Notes: generated by a model from the sequence alone, not told the origin. A DNA stretch of 64,000 nucleotides from Spinacia oleracea (GCF_020520425.1 NC_079492.1:117091157-117155156), one strand, 5' to 3'. Positions 46,401-58,552 are shown, numbered from the stretch's first letter. Made by a program: numbers and translations.

Positions 46401-46879
46401 CTGATTTTTTATGTCACGTATTCGGACAGACCTGGCGATGAATCATTTGTATTTATCTTTGGAGTCGGAAAAGCAAATGAGTATTGAAGTTCCACTATGA
46501 AGACAATTTCTTATTGGTGGATCTTGCTAGTCAAGAAGTCAAGTGATTATTATTGCATGATAGTTCGATGTGGGGGTTGGTAATTCCTCTGATTCTCTAT
46601 AATTTAACTCACTGGCTTGCATGTGCATCCAGAAATTCTGATCTTTCTGAAGGTAAAAAACACTATAGTGTGAGACGTGAGCAATTAGTGAACGTGGTAC
46701 TCCACGTGGAGTATATATGCTAGACAAGAGAAGAACTACTCAAATCTTTATGCGAAGAATGAATCACTATGTGATGGTGTCTAACCCGTTGAGGGGAATG
46801 AGTTTTAAAAATTCATGCGTTGATCCATCCCTTACAGGGTGATGACGAGTCAGAGCTTAAGGCTTTGCATTTGTTTGGC

Positions 46880-47259
46880 CTCACAGACCCAGGCCTCCTG
46901 TTTGGATGGTGTCATGAGAAGTTATGGTGGATACATTGCTTAATGTGTTAGCTTCATAGATCCGATTGGCCTCTCTGATGGACAGAGTCACGAGATGACG
47001 TGAACACTAATATTTATGATTAGCCTCATAGATCGAGGTCACTTGTCAAAGTGATGTCATGAGATGTTCTTGTTGATTTTCTGGTATCCAGCCTCATAGA
47101 CCGAGGTCACTTGCATGTCTAAGTGATGTCATGAGTGTAGATACAATGGTTTCTTTGCTTTGCCTCATAGACCGTGACCATTCGAGTTAATGGTGTCATG
47201 AGAAGATCTATACAACTAGCCTCACAGACATAGATCACTCGAGTTAGTGGTGTCGTGAG
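46880..47259 (+). repeat. Array of six about 39-nt imperfect hairpins with about 70-bp period
   Basis: Hairpin units lie at 46880-46918, 46953-46994, 47025-47063, 47093-47135, 47164-47202 and 47221-47259. Four of the six are exactly 39 nt. Each pairs an outer stem CTCAT/ATGAG (CTCAC/GTGAG in the last), a short GAC/GTC stem and an inner stem such as TCACTT/AAGTGA or ACCATT/AATGGT around a 4-6 nt loop. Changes on one side are often matched on the other, so the base pairing rather than the sequence is kept. The array lies just upstream of the right LTR in a non-coding LTR element. Units 1 and 2 are the most worn. Confidence 0.7.
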
Positions 47260-47618
47260 ATGACCGGTGAGTTGTATAGATGGAAGGTTGAACTTAAAAG
47301 TTCTTAATGTTCGTGGAACACCTGCGGTGAATGTGAAGGGATGCCCTCCTTCTATGAGTGATGGGATATCTCTCTATAGCGTTCACTAAGAGTCCCAAGA
47401 TGAGCGGCCGTGTTATTTATCGAGGAATTGCTCAAGCTCTTATGGGAAGGTACGTGTTGTTGGGTCACTTTAATAATCTAGGAGTTCAATCCTTTGGACA
47501 CTCTCTTGACCGTTAAACACCCTACTCCACTATGTGTTAGTTCAAACCTTTGGATACTAACATTTAAGTACTAAGCCTATTATTTACTGCTCAGTTCTCT
47601 AAGTCTCGTGTTATTTTG

Positions 47619-47632
47619 CATTAGTGGGGGAA
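47619..47632 (+). promoter_or_regulatory. Polypurine tract of the non-coding LTR element
   Basis: CATTAGTGGGGGAA directly precedes the TGTTAG start of the right LTR, the position of the plus-strand primer in LTR retrotransposons. Confidence 0.75.
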
Positions 47633-48288
47633 TGTTAGTCGTAATGCAAATTTTAGAAAACTTGGTACTATTTGGATGATGGTCAGTTAATATCACAGCC
47701 AAGGTGTGGCTTGTATCCTGAGCCACGGGAAGGCCGTGGGCTTGGCTGTTAATGAAGGAAGAAAATATACCAAGTAATTAATGCCAATTGTTTTCCTTAA
47801 ATCCTACGGAAGTCAGAGTTTGGTGGATACAAAACTCTCCCACCCATTTTTTTTTTGACTTTTCCTAATTCTTTTCAAAATGTTTCTTTAGGATAAGAAT
47901 CAATGATTTCCTTATTCACGTTTTTGGTCATTGGCAATTGACGAGTGTACGTGTAATTGAACCTTCCGTTTAAGCATATATTTAAATACCCGATATTAAC
48001 CCAAAACATAACATACCAAAAATACAAACCTTAAATTCTATTAGAGATCTGAGCAGTTCTTGAGCAGTTCCACCTTTCAAGTTCGGGTGCACGGATTTGA
48101 AGGAGAGTTGTGTTAACCTTGGGGGGCGTTCGTCACTTGAGAGCATGTACCGGTAGTGGCGAAATTCGCTTCTAAGTCAGTGGCCTCCATACCACGACAC
48201 AACTATTTTCCTATGAGATCAATAATCGGGTAACATCTTATCTTATTGTTAATCATAAATTCTTGATTCGACAGTTACTTTTCCTACA
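47633..48288 (+). repeat. Right (3') LTR of the non-coding LTR element
   Basis: 656 bp, preceded directly by the purine tract. The same terminal bases as the left LTR. Confidence 0.88.
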
Positions 48289-48489
48289 CCGAGTGGTGAC
48301 TCAAATTTAAGATGTAGTACGTGCTGCAAAGCGGGTATGTTACAGAGCAACACCAAACGCAGCAGTTAAGTTCCGCAGGAATTGATCAAACGGTGCATCC
48401 TAGCATGGCCCATATAAGTAGAGACCGTTTTCATTTTCAGTCTTCACGGAAGCAAGTCATTGTGGTTTACCTAGTTTGGAGGACAATAA

Positions 48490-49016
48490 AATTCCAGACA
48501 TTAAGAGAAAACATGGAACTCGATACCACTGCCCCTCTGGCCTCTTCTATGTGTTGGTATCACAGTCTACAGCCCTTTGAAGTACTTTGAGCTGACAAAC
48601 CTGGACTCCATTTTGGTGTTGTTTGGCTTGGTGGTCTAGGCAAAGTACATGGTTGTAAAATTCTCTAGGGCTTTTGGTGCTAAGGTCACATTTATCAGTA
48701 CCTCGCCTAACAAGGAGGAGGAAGTTGTCAATCGTCTTGGTGCTGATTTCTTTTTGGTCAGCCGTGACCCTCAATAGTTGCAGGTAACTCTATTTAATAC
48801 TATTTAAAATTGGACCCTTGAATCTATGTACATATGCTTACATGAATGGTTCCTAATAATGAGTAGAAATGTGTATAGGCTGCTGTTGGAACAATGGATG
48901 GCATAATTGATACAGTCTCTTACCTTTGATCGCACTCTGGAAAACTCACCGAAAGTTATTCATGATTAGTGCTCCAGACAGACCTCTTGAATTGCCAATC
49001 TTCCCTCTGCTTATGG
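48490..49016 (+). pseudogene. Cinnamyl alcohol dehydrogenase (CAD)-like pseudogene, two exons
   Basis: The first piece (48490-48783) encodes, with frame changes, ENMELDTTAPL, then [51 protein letters not shown] and VSRDP. This is the NAD(P)-binding region of plant CAD-type alcohol dehydrogenases (GLGGLG nucleotide motif). A 95-nt GT/AG intron (48784-48878) is kept. The second piece (48879-49016) encodes AVGTMDGIIDTVS, HSGKL, then (shifted) APDRPLELPIFPLLMG. Multiple stops and shifts show it is dead. The N-terminal catalytic zinc region and C terminus are absent. The retained intron means genomic capture or decay of a local gene. Confidence 0.82.
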
Positions 49017-49369
49017 GTAAGCAACCCTCCTTAAACTCCTAGATAAAGGGGGAAATATATAGATAGTAGTTACATGTGGCAGAGACATCTCGCAAGTTTA
49101 TAGTAAGATAACTAGCTAAGAAGGTGGAGAGATAATTGATACAGACAACCTTGTTCATTTAAAAGGGTTATTAATTAGGAACATGTTAAAATGGTGTAGG
49201 AAGCAGCATTATACAGGTGACAAGGATGAAAGGAAGTGTTAAATTATGTGAAAAATTGTCTTTTATGTCTCTGATTTACCAATTTACAAATCTTCTATAA
49301 AAGAACCTTGCTTAGTTAGCTTCTTCAGAATAAGAATTAGAGGACTGATCCAAACATGTATTACAGGTT

Positions 49370-49479
49370 TTGATTGACATAGTTGAGCTCCCAAAACAAC
49401 CCAAGTCCTCTATTTTCTTGACCAACCTCTCTTTGACCAAATATAACCTTTATGCCACTTATCTCACCATTGAAACAGG
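49370..49479 (+). other. Possible captured exon of unknown gene
   Basis: After CATGTATTACAG, an open stretch reads VLIDIVELPKQPKSSIFLT and continues NLSLTKYNLYATYLTIETG up to the Copia insertion point, which falls at ACAG|GTACAT once the insertion is removed. The parent gene is not recognised. It may be chance. Confidence 0.2.
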
Positions 49480-50913
49480 TGTTAGGTTATGATACATATG
49501 ACAATTCATAAATCATGCGGAAAAACCATAAAGCCAGGAAAGCATATTATATTCACATAATCATTTAGCATAGAATTGATGCATACATGTTGTAGCGTGC
49601 CTTCCCTAGCTGCGCCCGAACCGAACAAGAACAAGTCTTTAGGACTCCAAATGTCGTCCCTCCGTATATAGTCCACAGTACGTCCGGATCCGCCTCAAGT
49701 TAGACCAACTAGAATCGCCCTTAAGGTTACTAGGAATTTCGGCTAGTGTTTGCAAGTGTATGGTTAATTTTATTTCAAAAACTTACCCTTTGAATACTTC
49801 AATCGTCCCTGCAAATAATGACCCTAGGCCCTTATTTATAGAGGTATGGAAAAGGAACTGGAATCCTATTAGGATACTAATTAGTTAAACTAGAATCCTA
49901 GTAGGACTCTAACTAATTAATTTTATCCTTTTAGGATTAGGAATTTAATCATCAAACAAATCTTATTCAATTTAGGTTTCGTATGTGAACACAAACTCTA
50001 CACGAGCATGACCCACGAGCGTGCAGGCCATGCCCGCGCACAGCCCACACGGCCGCTCGGCCCACGCGAGCCGCAAGCCCACGCGAGCAGCAGCACAGCT
50101 TGCAGCCCATTGCTGCGCGCGCTGCGCGCGCTGTCATGGCCTGCTGGGCCTGGCCTTGCGCTGGGCCTGGCGTGGCCTTGGCTGTTCGTGTGGCGCGCTT
50201 GGCTTGCTGGGCGATGGCCTGGCTTCGTGCTGGGCCCTCGTCCGGCAGGCCTCGTCCGATGCTTATTCGTACGATACGCTTCCGATTAAATTCCCGGTTC
50301 CGGAATTCATTTCCGATACGAACAATATTTAATATTTCCGATTCCGGAATTAATTTCCGTTTCGAACAAATATTTAATATTTCCGTTTCCGAAATTATTT
50401 TCCGATTCCGATAATATTTCCGATTCTGACAATATTTCCGTTTCCGGCAATATTTCCGATTCCGGCAATATTTCCATTTCCGATAATATTTTCCGATACG
50501 TACCATGTTTCCGTTTCCGGCAACATCTACGACTTGGATAATATTTATATTTCCGATACGATCCATATTTCCGTTTCCGGCAATATCATCGTTTCCGGAG
50601 TATTCATTTCTTGCTTGTGACGATCTCAGCTCCCACTGAAACCAAGATCCGTCGATTCCGAATATCCATAGATAGAGTATTTAATGCCATTAAATACTTG
50701 ATCCGTTTACGTACTATTTGTGTGACCCTACGGGTTCAGTCAAGAGTAAGCTGTGGATTAATATCATTAATTCCACTTGAACTAAAGCGGCCTCTAGCTA
50801 GGCATTCAGCTCACTTGATCTCACTGAATTATTAACTTGTTAATTAATACTGAACCGCACTTATTAGACTTAACATAGAATGCATACTTGGACCAAGGGC
50901 ATTATTTCCTTCA
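49480..50913 (-). repeat. 3' LTR of the Copia element
   Basis: 1434 bp. It contains an 18-bp GGAAATATTGCCGGAATC-type tandem array (minus strand, 50330-50590) and a GC-rich block at 50000-50260. The element's polypurine tract adjoins at 50914-50922. Confidence 0.95.
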
Positions 50914-50922
50914 GTCTCCCAC
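50914..50922 (-). promoter_or_regulatory. Polypurine tract of the Copia element
   Basis: Minus-strand GTGGGAGAC directly precedes the 3' LTR start (TGAAGG). It is the expected plus-strand primer. Confidence 0.8.
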
Positions 50923-51777
50923 GTGTCCTTAGGGACAAGTGTGCATTTCCTAATTCCTTTGTCGCTCGATGCTTGCTCTTGAACATAAGGTAAGAGTTGT
51001 CATCCTTATTATGTCCAGAGGTGTTCCTCGGTTTCAGAGTTCAACTGATCAAATAAACAGATAATCATAGCCTATGATTCATCCGAGCACGGCCATGCAT
51101 TTCACAGTTTCTAGCTCTCCGAGTGGCCTTGTACAACTTTAAGCATCTCATCCCGATTTATGGGAGGACAATCCCAATCTTGCGATCTTGAGATTAGACT
51201 TCGTTTGATAGGTGATTACCTGAGCGTTGCCTTTATAGCCTCCTTTTACGGTGCGACGGTTGGTCAACGTCAAAGCAACCAGTTCTCAAACAAGTAATCT
51301 CAAATTACTCAGGTATTGAGGATTTAGTGTCTAATAATTTTAATGAAATTTACTTATGACAGATTTTCATCTCTTACAGTAAAGTTTCATAGGTCTTGTC
51401 CGATACTAGTCTTCCCAAAGTAAGTATCTATGCAAATGATTATGAAATTTCCATGTCCACATAGTTCAAGAAACAGAACTACTAGTCATCTTGCATTCTA
51501 ATCGTCTAACGTTTTCTATGCGTCCAATTTTATAGAAAACTCCGACTAGGGACCATTTTCAACCTTTGACATTCAAGTTCACTTGATAGACATTTCTTAG
51601 TCACAGGACTGGTCCTGACAGTCTATCTTGAATATATCGTCAAATTGAAGGGACTCATCATTTAATAAACCACAAATTAAATGGAAAAATAAATTCTCTT
51701 CATTTATTGTGAATGATTAACCAATAATGTTTTACAAAGATTTAAACTCTAAAACTTTAAAACATTAAACAAGAATA
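50923..51777 (-). other. Untranslated 3' internal region of the Copia element
   Basis: About 0.85 kb between the polyprotein stop and the polypurine tract. No second gene is seen. Confidence 0.6.
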
Positions 51778-54700
51778 TCAAAGCCATTCTCCAATATGCT
51801 TGATTCCCATAGCTGCAGTGTGCGAGTTGTGCTTCGTCTGCGGCAGAGGTTTAGTCAATGGATCTGATATGTTGTCATCAGTTCCAATCTTGCTTATCTC
51901 GACTTCTTTTCTTTCAACGAACTCTCGTAGAAGGTGAAATCTACGAAGTACATGCTTGACTCTCTGGTGGTGTCTAGGCTCCTTTGCCTGTGCAATAGCT
52001 CCGTTATTATCACAATACAGGGCTATTGGTCCTTTAATGGAGGGGACTACACCAAGTTCACCTATGAACTTCCTTAGCCATATAGCTTCCTTTGCTGCTT
52101 CATGTGCAGCAATGTACTCCGCTTCAGTTGTAGAATCCGCAATGGTGCTTTGCTTAGCACTTTTCCAGCTTACTGCACCTCCGTTGAGGCAGAAGACAAA
52201 CCCAGACTGTGATCTGAAATCATCTTTGTCGGTTTGGAAACTTGCGTCCGTATAACCTTTAACAATTAATTCATCATCTCCACCATAGACCAGGAAGTCA
52301 TCTTTGTGCCTTTTCAGGTACTTCGGAATATTCTTGGCAGCAGTCCAATGCGCCTCTCCTGGGTCTAACTGGTATCTGCTCGTAGCACTGAGTGCGTACG
52401 CAACATCCGGGCGTGTACATATCATAGCATACATTATTGAACCAATCAATGATGCATATGGAATCCCATTCATTCGTCTACGCTCATCAAGTGTTTTTTG
52501 GGCACTGAGTCTTGCTTAGAGTTATTCCATGAGACATGGGTAGGTAGCCTCGCTTGGAGTCTGCCATCTTGAACCTATCAAGCACCTTATTGATATAAGT
52601 GCTTTGACTAAGTCCAATCATCTTTTTAGATCTATCTCTGTAAATCTTGATGCCCAATATGTACTGTGCTTCTCCTAGATCTTTCATCGAAAAACATTTC
52701 CCAAGCCAAATCTTGACAAAGTTCAACATAGGAATGTCATTTCCGATAAGTAATATGTCGTCGACATATAATACTAGGAAAGCAATTTTGCTCCCACTGA
52801 CCTTCTTGTATACACAAGATTCGTCTGCGTTCTTGATGAAACCAAAGTCACTAACTGCTTCATCAAAACGTATATTCCAGCTCCTGGATGCCTGCTTCAA
52901 TCCGTAGATTGACTTCTTTAGCTTGCATACCTTTTTAGCATTCTTTGGATCCTCAAAACCTTCAGGCTGTGTCATAAACACAGTTTCTGTTAAAATGCCG
53001 TTTAAGAAAGCAGTTTTGACATCCATCTGCCATATTTCGTAATCGTAATATGCAGCGATTGCTAACATTATCCGAATAGACTTTAGCATTGCAACTGGTG
53101 AAAAGGTTTCATCGTAATCCACACCGTGGACTTGCCTGTAACCTTTTGCAACCAATCTAGCTTTGAAAACTTCAAGTTTCCCATCCTTGTCCTTTTTCAG
53201 TTTGAAAACCCATTTGCTTCCAATGGCTTGGTAGCCATCTGGCAAATCGACCAAATCCCATACTTGGTTTTCAGACATGGAGTCTAATTCAGATTGCATG
53301 GCTTCTTGCCATTGCTTGGAGCTAGGGCTCGTCATAGCTTGTTTGTAAGTCGCAGGTTCATCACTTTCAAGTAATAGAACGTCATAGCTCTCGTTCGTCA
53401 AAATACCTAAGTACCTTTCCGGTTGAGATCTATATCTTTGCGATCTACGCGGGGTAACATTTCTAGATTGACCATGATTCTCACCAGATTCTTCTAAAGA
53501 TCTCTGAGTTTCATCCTGAATGTCATCTTGAGCATTCTCTAGAGTTTGTTGTTCGAGTCGAATTTCTTCGAGGTCTACTTTTCTCCCACTTGTCATTTTG
53601 GAAATGTGATCTTTCTCCAAAAAGACACCATCTCGAGCAACAAACACCTTGTTCTCAGATGTATTGTAGAAGTAATACCCCTTTGTTTCCTTTGGATAGC
53701 CCACAAGGATACATTTGTCAGTTTTTGGATGAAGTTTGTCTGAAATTAATCGTTTGACGTATACTTCACATCCCCAAATCTTAAGAAAAGACACATTTGG
53801 AGGCTTTCCAAACCATAACTCATATGGAGTCTTTTCGACAGCTTTAGACGGAGCTCTATTTATAGTGAGTGCAGCTGTATTTAGTGCATGTTTCCAAAAT
53901 TCTAATGGAAGTTTGGCCTGACCCATCATTGACCTGACCATGTCTAGCAAGGTTCTGTTCCTCCGTTCCGACACACCGTTCCATTGTGGTGTTCCAGGAG
54001 GAGTCAATTCTGATAGAATTCCACATTCTTTCAGATGGTCATCAAATTCATAGCTCAGATATTCATCGCCTCTGTCAGACCGCAGTGCCTTAATCTTCTT
54101 GCCTAATTGATTCTCTACTTCACTCTGAAATTCCTTGAATTTGTTAAAGGATTCAGACTTATGCTTCATTAGGTAGACATAACCATATCTACTGAAGTCA
54201 TCAGTGAAAGTGATAAAGTAGCGGAAACCACCTCTAGCATTTGTACTCATTGGTCCACATACATCTGTATGGATTAAACCCAATAGTTCATTTGCTCTTT
54301 CTCCAACTTTAGAGAAAGGTTGCTTTGTCATTTTGCCAAGTAAACATGATTCGCATTTACCATAATCCTCTAAGTCAAATGGTTCTAGAATTCCTTCCTT
54401 TTGAAGTCTTTCTAAGCGTTTCAAGTTTATATGGCCTAATCGACAATGCCACAGATAGGTGAGATCTGAATCATCCTTTTTGGCCTTTTTGGTATTTATG
54501 TTATATACTTGTTTGTCGTGATCTAATAAATAAAGTCCATTGACTAATCTAGCAGATCCATAAAACATCTCTTTAAAATAAAACGAACAACTATTGTCTT
54601 TTATTAAAAAGGAAAATCCCTTAGCATCTAAGCAAGAAACTGAAATGATGTTTTTAGTAAGACTTGGAACATGGAAACATTCTTCCAGTTCCAAAACTAG

Positions 54701-55744
54701 CCCGGAGGGCAACGACAAATAGTAAGTTCCTACAGCTAATGCAGCAATCCGTGCTCCATTTCCCACTCGTAGGTCGACTTCACCTTTGCTTAACTTTCTA
54801 CTTCTTCTTAGTCCCTGTGGATTGGAACATAAGTGTGAGCCACAACCTGTATCTAATACCCAAGAAGTTGAATTAGCAAGTATACAGTCTATAACGAAAA
54901 TACCTGAAGATGGAACGACTGTTCCGTTCTTCTGATCTTCCTTTAGCTTCAAGCAATCTCTCTTCCAATGCCCCTTCTTCTTGCAGTAGAAGCATTCGGA
55001 TTCAGAAGTGGGTTGACTGACCTTCCTCTTTACAGATTTGGCGCCAGTTTGCTTAGTTGGGCTGGCCTTGTTGCCACCTTTCTTAGCATTCCTCTTCTTT
55101 CCAGATTTCTTGAACTTGCCCCCACGCACCATAAGCACATCTTGCTTATCACTTTTGAGCGTCTTTTCAGCGGTCTTCAGCATACCGTGAAGCTCAGTGA
55201 GCGTTTTGTCCAGACTATTCATATTGTAGTTCAGCTTGAACTGATCATACCCGCTATGAAGAGAATGGAGGATGGTGTCTATAGCCATTTCGTGAGAAAA
55301 TTGCTGATCCAGCCGACTCATATTCTCAATGAGTCCAATCATTTTGAGAACATGTGGACTTACGGGCTCGCCTTTCTTAAGCTTGGTCTCAAGAATTTGC
55401 CTATGAGTCTCGAATCTTTCGACTCGAGCCAGATCTTGGAACATGTTCTTCAACTCACTGATGATTGTGAAAGCATCTGAGTTGATGAACGTTTTCTGCA
55501 GATCTGCACTCATGGTGGCGAGCATTAGACATTTCACATCCTTGTTGGCATCAATCCAACGATTGAGGGTTGCCTGAGTGACCCCGTCGCCTGCGGCTTT
55601 GGGCATCGCCTCTTCTAGGACATACTCCTTTTCTTCCTGCATAAGAACTATTTGCAAGTTCCTTTGCCAGTCAAGGAAGTTTTTCCCGCTCAACTTCTCC
55701 TTTTCGAGAATTGATCGAATGTTGAATGAATTGTTGTTTGCCAT
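51778..55744 (-). CDS. Copia gag-pol polyprotein with a single frameshift
   Basis: Start at MANNNSFN (55744); the open frame reaches 55837 but the extra 31 residues are hydrophobic and unlike gag. Domains by residue from that Met: gag at about 1-250; CCHC zinc knuckle CFYCKKKGHWKRDC at 251-264; aspartic protease WVLDTG at 295-300; pre-integrase zinc region at about 430-475 (H, H, C, C); integrase with catalytic D494, D557 and E593; reverse transcriptase at about 830-1075 with motif A MDVKTAF at 907 and YVDD at 993-996. The first frame ends at 52487 after CPKNT. A run of six A on the coding strand near 52490-52496, where five would keep frame, shifts reading. The RNase H part (TDASF, AEYIA, CDNNGA) continues in the next frame to 51778. 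It is otherwise complete. Closest named relatives by look are TNT1-type Copia proteins; lineage not assigned. Confidence 0.95.
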
Positions 55745-58537
55745 ATTTAAAACTACAATTGAAAAGAATAAACAAATAAATAACCATTCACAGTTTCTCT
55801 TAATAAACTTAAATTCTAGCATACATGCATAATTCAATGTTCATTAAGCATTTTATTCAAGTTATGTGTTCCGGCAGGTGTGAATAAAATGATTCCAAGA
55901 TCCTAAAATCATTGAAGAACTAAGCTCAGTTTGTCGACTTAATCCTAAAACATCTTAGGTAAGCAAAAGCCTTTTGCTAATAGTCTAGAAACTATTCTTG
56001 GTTGATAGGTACGTCTAAGAACTTATTAGGTAATCCTATGGATTTTGCCACGACATAAAAGGACTCCTTACTTATATCGTTGAGTTTCACCAAAACTAAC
56101 ATGTACTCACAAATTCACAATTATTTGTGTACCTTGCCCCTTTAGGACCAATAAGTAACACCTCGCTGAGCGAAAACTATTACTAGATTGATGTAAAGGA
56201 TATCCAAGCAAGTGTATATTTTGGCATGGCACCTTTTAGCTCAATTTTTAAGTTTGGAACTTAAGGCTCTTACTATGTTGGTTAGATTTTAAGTGAACTA
56301 AAATCCTTAATCATGCAACATAATCAAGCTTTGATCTCATGCATTTTAAGACATATTTAAAAGCAATAAATAACTTAAAACATGCATAAGATAAATGTGA
56401 TCTAGTATGGCCCGACTTCATCTTGAAGCTTTAACTTCAAAGTCCGTCTTGAAAATCTCCGTGGGAGGCACCATTTTCTTCAAATAGGATAAGCTATAAT
56501 TAAAACTAATTACAACTATTTGATGGTACGAAGACCATATTTGAATTGAAAAACAACTTTGGTACTTTAGACCAATTACATTCAAATTAATGGTACGCAG
56601 ACCATATTTTCTATCCTATTTGGGCCATACTAGTCACTTCATAACCTGCAAAACAGTACATATACAATATATACCATTCACCCATTCATTATCATGAATG
56701 GCCCACATAGCTGGTTAGTAAAACACATTATGCATCACATAAACATTTGCAGCAATTAATCAAGGGCACCAATAATCTACAAATTATTCAGTCCTTATTA
56801 ATTCTAATCAAGTTGTTTTAACCTTAAGGATTTGTAGACCTAATCAAGAGTTTATGACTAAAAAGGGCTCCCACTTAAACCAATAAATTCATATGCTTTA
56901 CTAATTTTAAACATAAAAATGTATTTCTAGTCTAACCGGAAACATACAAATTTAATTAAAATTTAAAGCTCATATAAATTTATAATTGAATCCATAAATT
57001 TAATTTAATTTCAGTCGTATTTAAATTAATTCATGATTTTAATTTTAGTAAAATAATTAGAATAAATAAAATTTATTATAATTACAATATTCAAAATTAA
57101 AATCCAAGAAAATAATTTAAATTATTAATTTTAAAATTAATTAAAATTACGTAAACTGAAAATCTCAAATTAAAATTTCAAAACGATCTAATCGCAACGC
57201 AACAACCCCACGCAACGCACGCCCATGGGCCACACGCACACAGCCATCGCTGGCCATGTGCGCGCAGCCCATGCGCTGCGTCGCATCGCTGCTGCTCCCC
57301 ATCGCAAGGCGTCAATCGAAAACGCGAGCCAGTGCTCGCTGCGCGCGCCAGCGCTCGACGCAACAAGCATGGTGCCGCAGCCCATCGCTGGGCGCAGCGC
57401 TCGTCGCACGTCGCAACAAGCAAGCTGCTCGCCATCGCTGGGCGCAGCGCTCGTCGCACGTCGCAACAAGAACGCTGCACGCCATCGCTGGGCGCAGCGC
57501 TCGTCGCACGCACACTAGCGCTCGCTGCGCGCGAGGCTCCGCATGCTTGCACGAGGTAGTGCGCTCTGTGGCGCAGCACGCTTGCTGCCCTCACGCGACT
57601 GCTCGTGCCTTGCTCTCGCCCTTGCCCATGCGCCCATTGCTCACAGCCCACGACACAAGGCAGGGCTGCTGCCTTGTGCTCGTGCACCATGCCCTTGCTC
57701 GCTGCATTCGTACCGCATGGGCGACGAGCTCCCTTGCTCGTCGTCGCATGCCCGCACTATACAACACCTCTTAAGGGTAACACGTAGCGTCCATTGCTTT
57801 GTGCGTGCAAGTTATATGAGCGAATCGCATAAAAAATTAAAAATTTATATTTAAAATTAATGACAAATTAATAAATAATATTAATTTCATAATTTTAGGG
57901 CGAAAAAATCGAAAATTTATTATTTAATTGATTTCCGATTAACATGGATTCAAGTCCAGGTCATAAAAATTTAAAATTTAACATAAATTTACAATTTTTA
58001 TGGTGGTTTTTAATCATAGGTATCTAATTAAATTATAACTAATTATGAAAATCAAATTAATTCTAAATTATTCCAATTTTCAACAAATTAATCATAATTA
58101 CAAATTAGATTGCATAATTAACAAGGCTAGGCATTCAAACTTGTTAAACATATACAGTAGGTCAATCAAAAATTCAAGATTTATCAACAAGAATCGCAAA
58201 TATTTAATTTAACATCTTAAATTTACGAAATTTTGCATTCGAAAAACTAAAACCTCCGAAAAGTCATAGTTAGGCTTCGAATTTGAGAATTCTGGGTTCG
58301 GCCAAAAAAAACTTTTTTTGTCAAAATATTAGAATGCATTTTACATGCGGAATTGACACAAAAATCACTCGATTTAGATGAGTAACGAAGAAACTGCCGA
58401 AAAACTGCGTACGTATAATTAAATAAACGCAATTTGCAATTAATTAACAATTACGAAAATTAATCACCCCTTTTAATTCTTGCAAATTTGTAATATTTAA
58501 CCATGTTCATGCAATTTATATTATGAAAATAATAAGA
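55745..58537 (-). other. Long untranslated leader of the Copia element
   Basis: About 2.8 kb between primer-binding site and gag. It is AT-rich except for the GC-rich island at 57180-57780. No gag-like frame is present here. Long leaders can hold packaging signals; no specific one is identified. Confidence 0.55.
57180..57780. repeat. GC-rich island with 50-bp tandem repeat in the Copia leader
   Basis: Composition switches sharply from AT-rich to GC-rich at both borders. A 50-bp unit starting CATCGCTGGGCGCAGCGCTC repeats at 57383, 57433 and 57483 (about 2.7 copies). Long open frames occur in several frames on both strands, the usual effect of GC-rich repeats, and none resembles a known protein. 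Confidence 0.9.
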
Positions 58538-58551
58538 GGCTCGTGATACCA
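58538..58551 (-). promoter_or_regulatory. Primer-binding site (initiator tRNA-Met) of the Copia element
   Basis: Minus-strand TGGTATCACGAGCC lies one base after the 5' LTR end. The first eight bases match the complement of the initiator tRNA-Met 3' end, as in most plant Copia elements. Confidence 0.8.
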
Positions 58552-58552
58552 C

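Larger units (their letters stand above)
42827..48288 (+). mobile_element. Non-coding LTR retrotransposon (5.46 kb, LARD-like)
   Basis: Two direct LTRs (42827-43483 and 47633-48288) start TGTTAGTCGTAATGC and end ACAGTTACTTTTC(T/C)TACA. A purine tract, CATTAGTGGGGGAA, immediately precedes the right LTR (47619-47632), giving plus orientation. Flanking 5-mers CTGAG and CCGAG match at 4 of 5. The 4.1-kb interior has no readable gag or pol, so it must depend on enzymes from another element. The bases after the left LTR (ATTTAGAAGCGAATTTT) do not look like the common initiator-Met primer site. The interior carries a hairpin array at 46880-47259. Confidence 0.88.

Noticed and set aside
43484..46879. 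Search for gag/pol in the non-coding LTR element
   Set aside because: No zinc knuckle, DTG/DSG, integrase or YxDD motif recognised in any frame by reading; small frames such as 44390-44641 lack support.
49967..50566. 199-aa minus-strand frame and overlapping plus-strand frames in the LTR (also at 59340-59639 and 35544-35891)
   Set aside because: They are produced by the 18-bp array and GC-rich block of the LTR; the Arg/Lys/Asn-rich and Ala-rich translations are repeat artefacts present in every LTR copy.
52304..55832. Plus-strand frames opposite the Copia polyprotein
   Set aside because: Shadow frames of the minus-strand gag-pol gene.
57178..57774. Several 60-172 aa frames on both strands
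   Set aside because: GC-rich tandem repeat with few stop codons in any frame; no family resemblance and inside the Copia leader.
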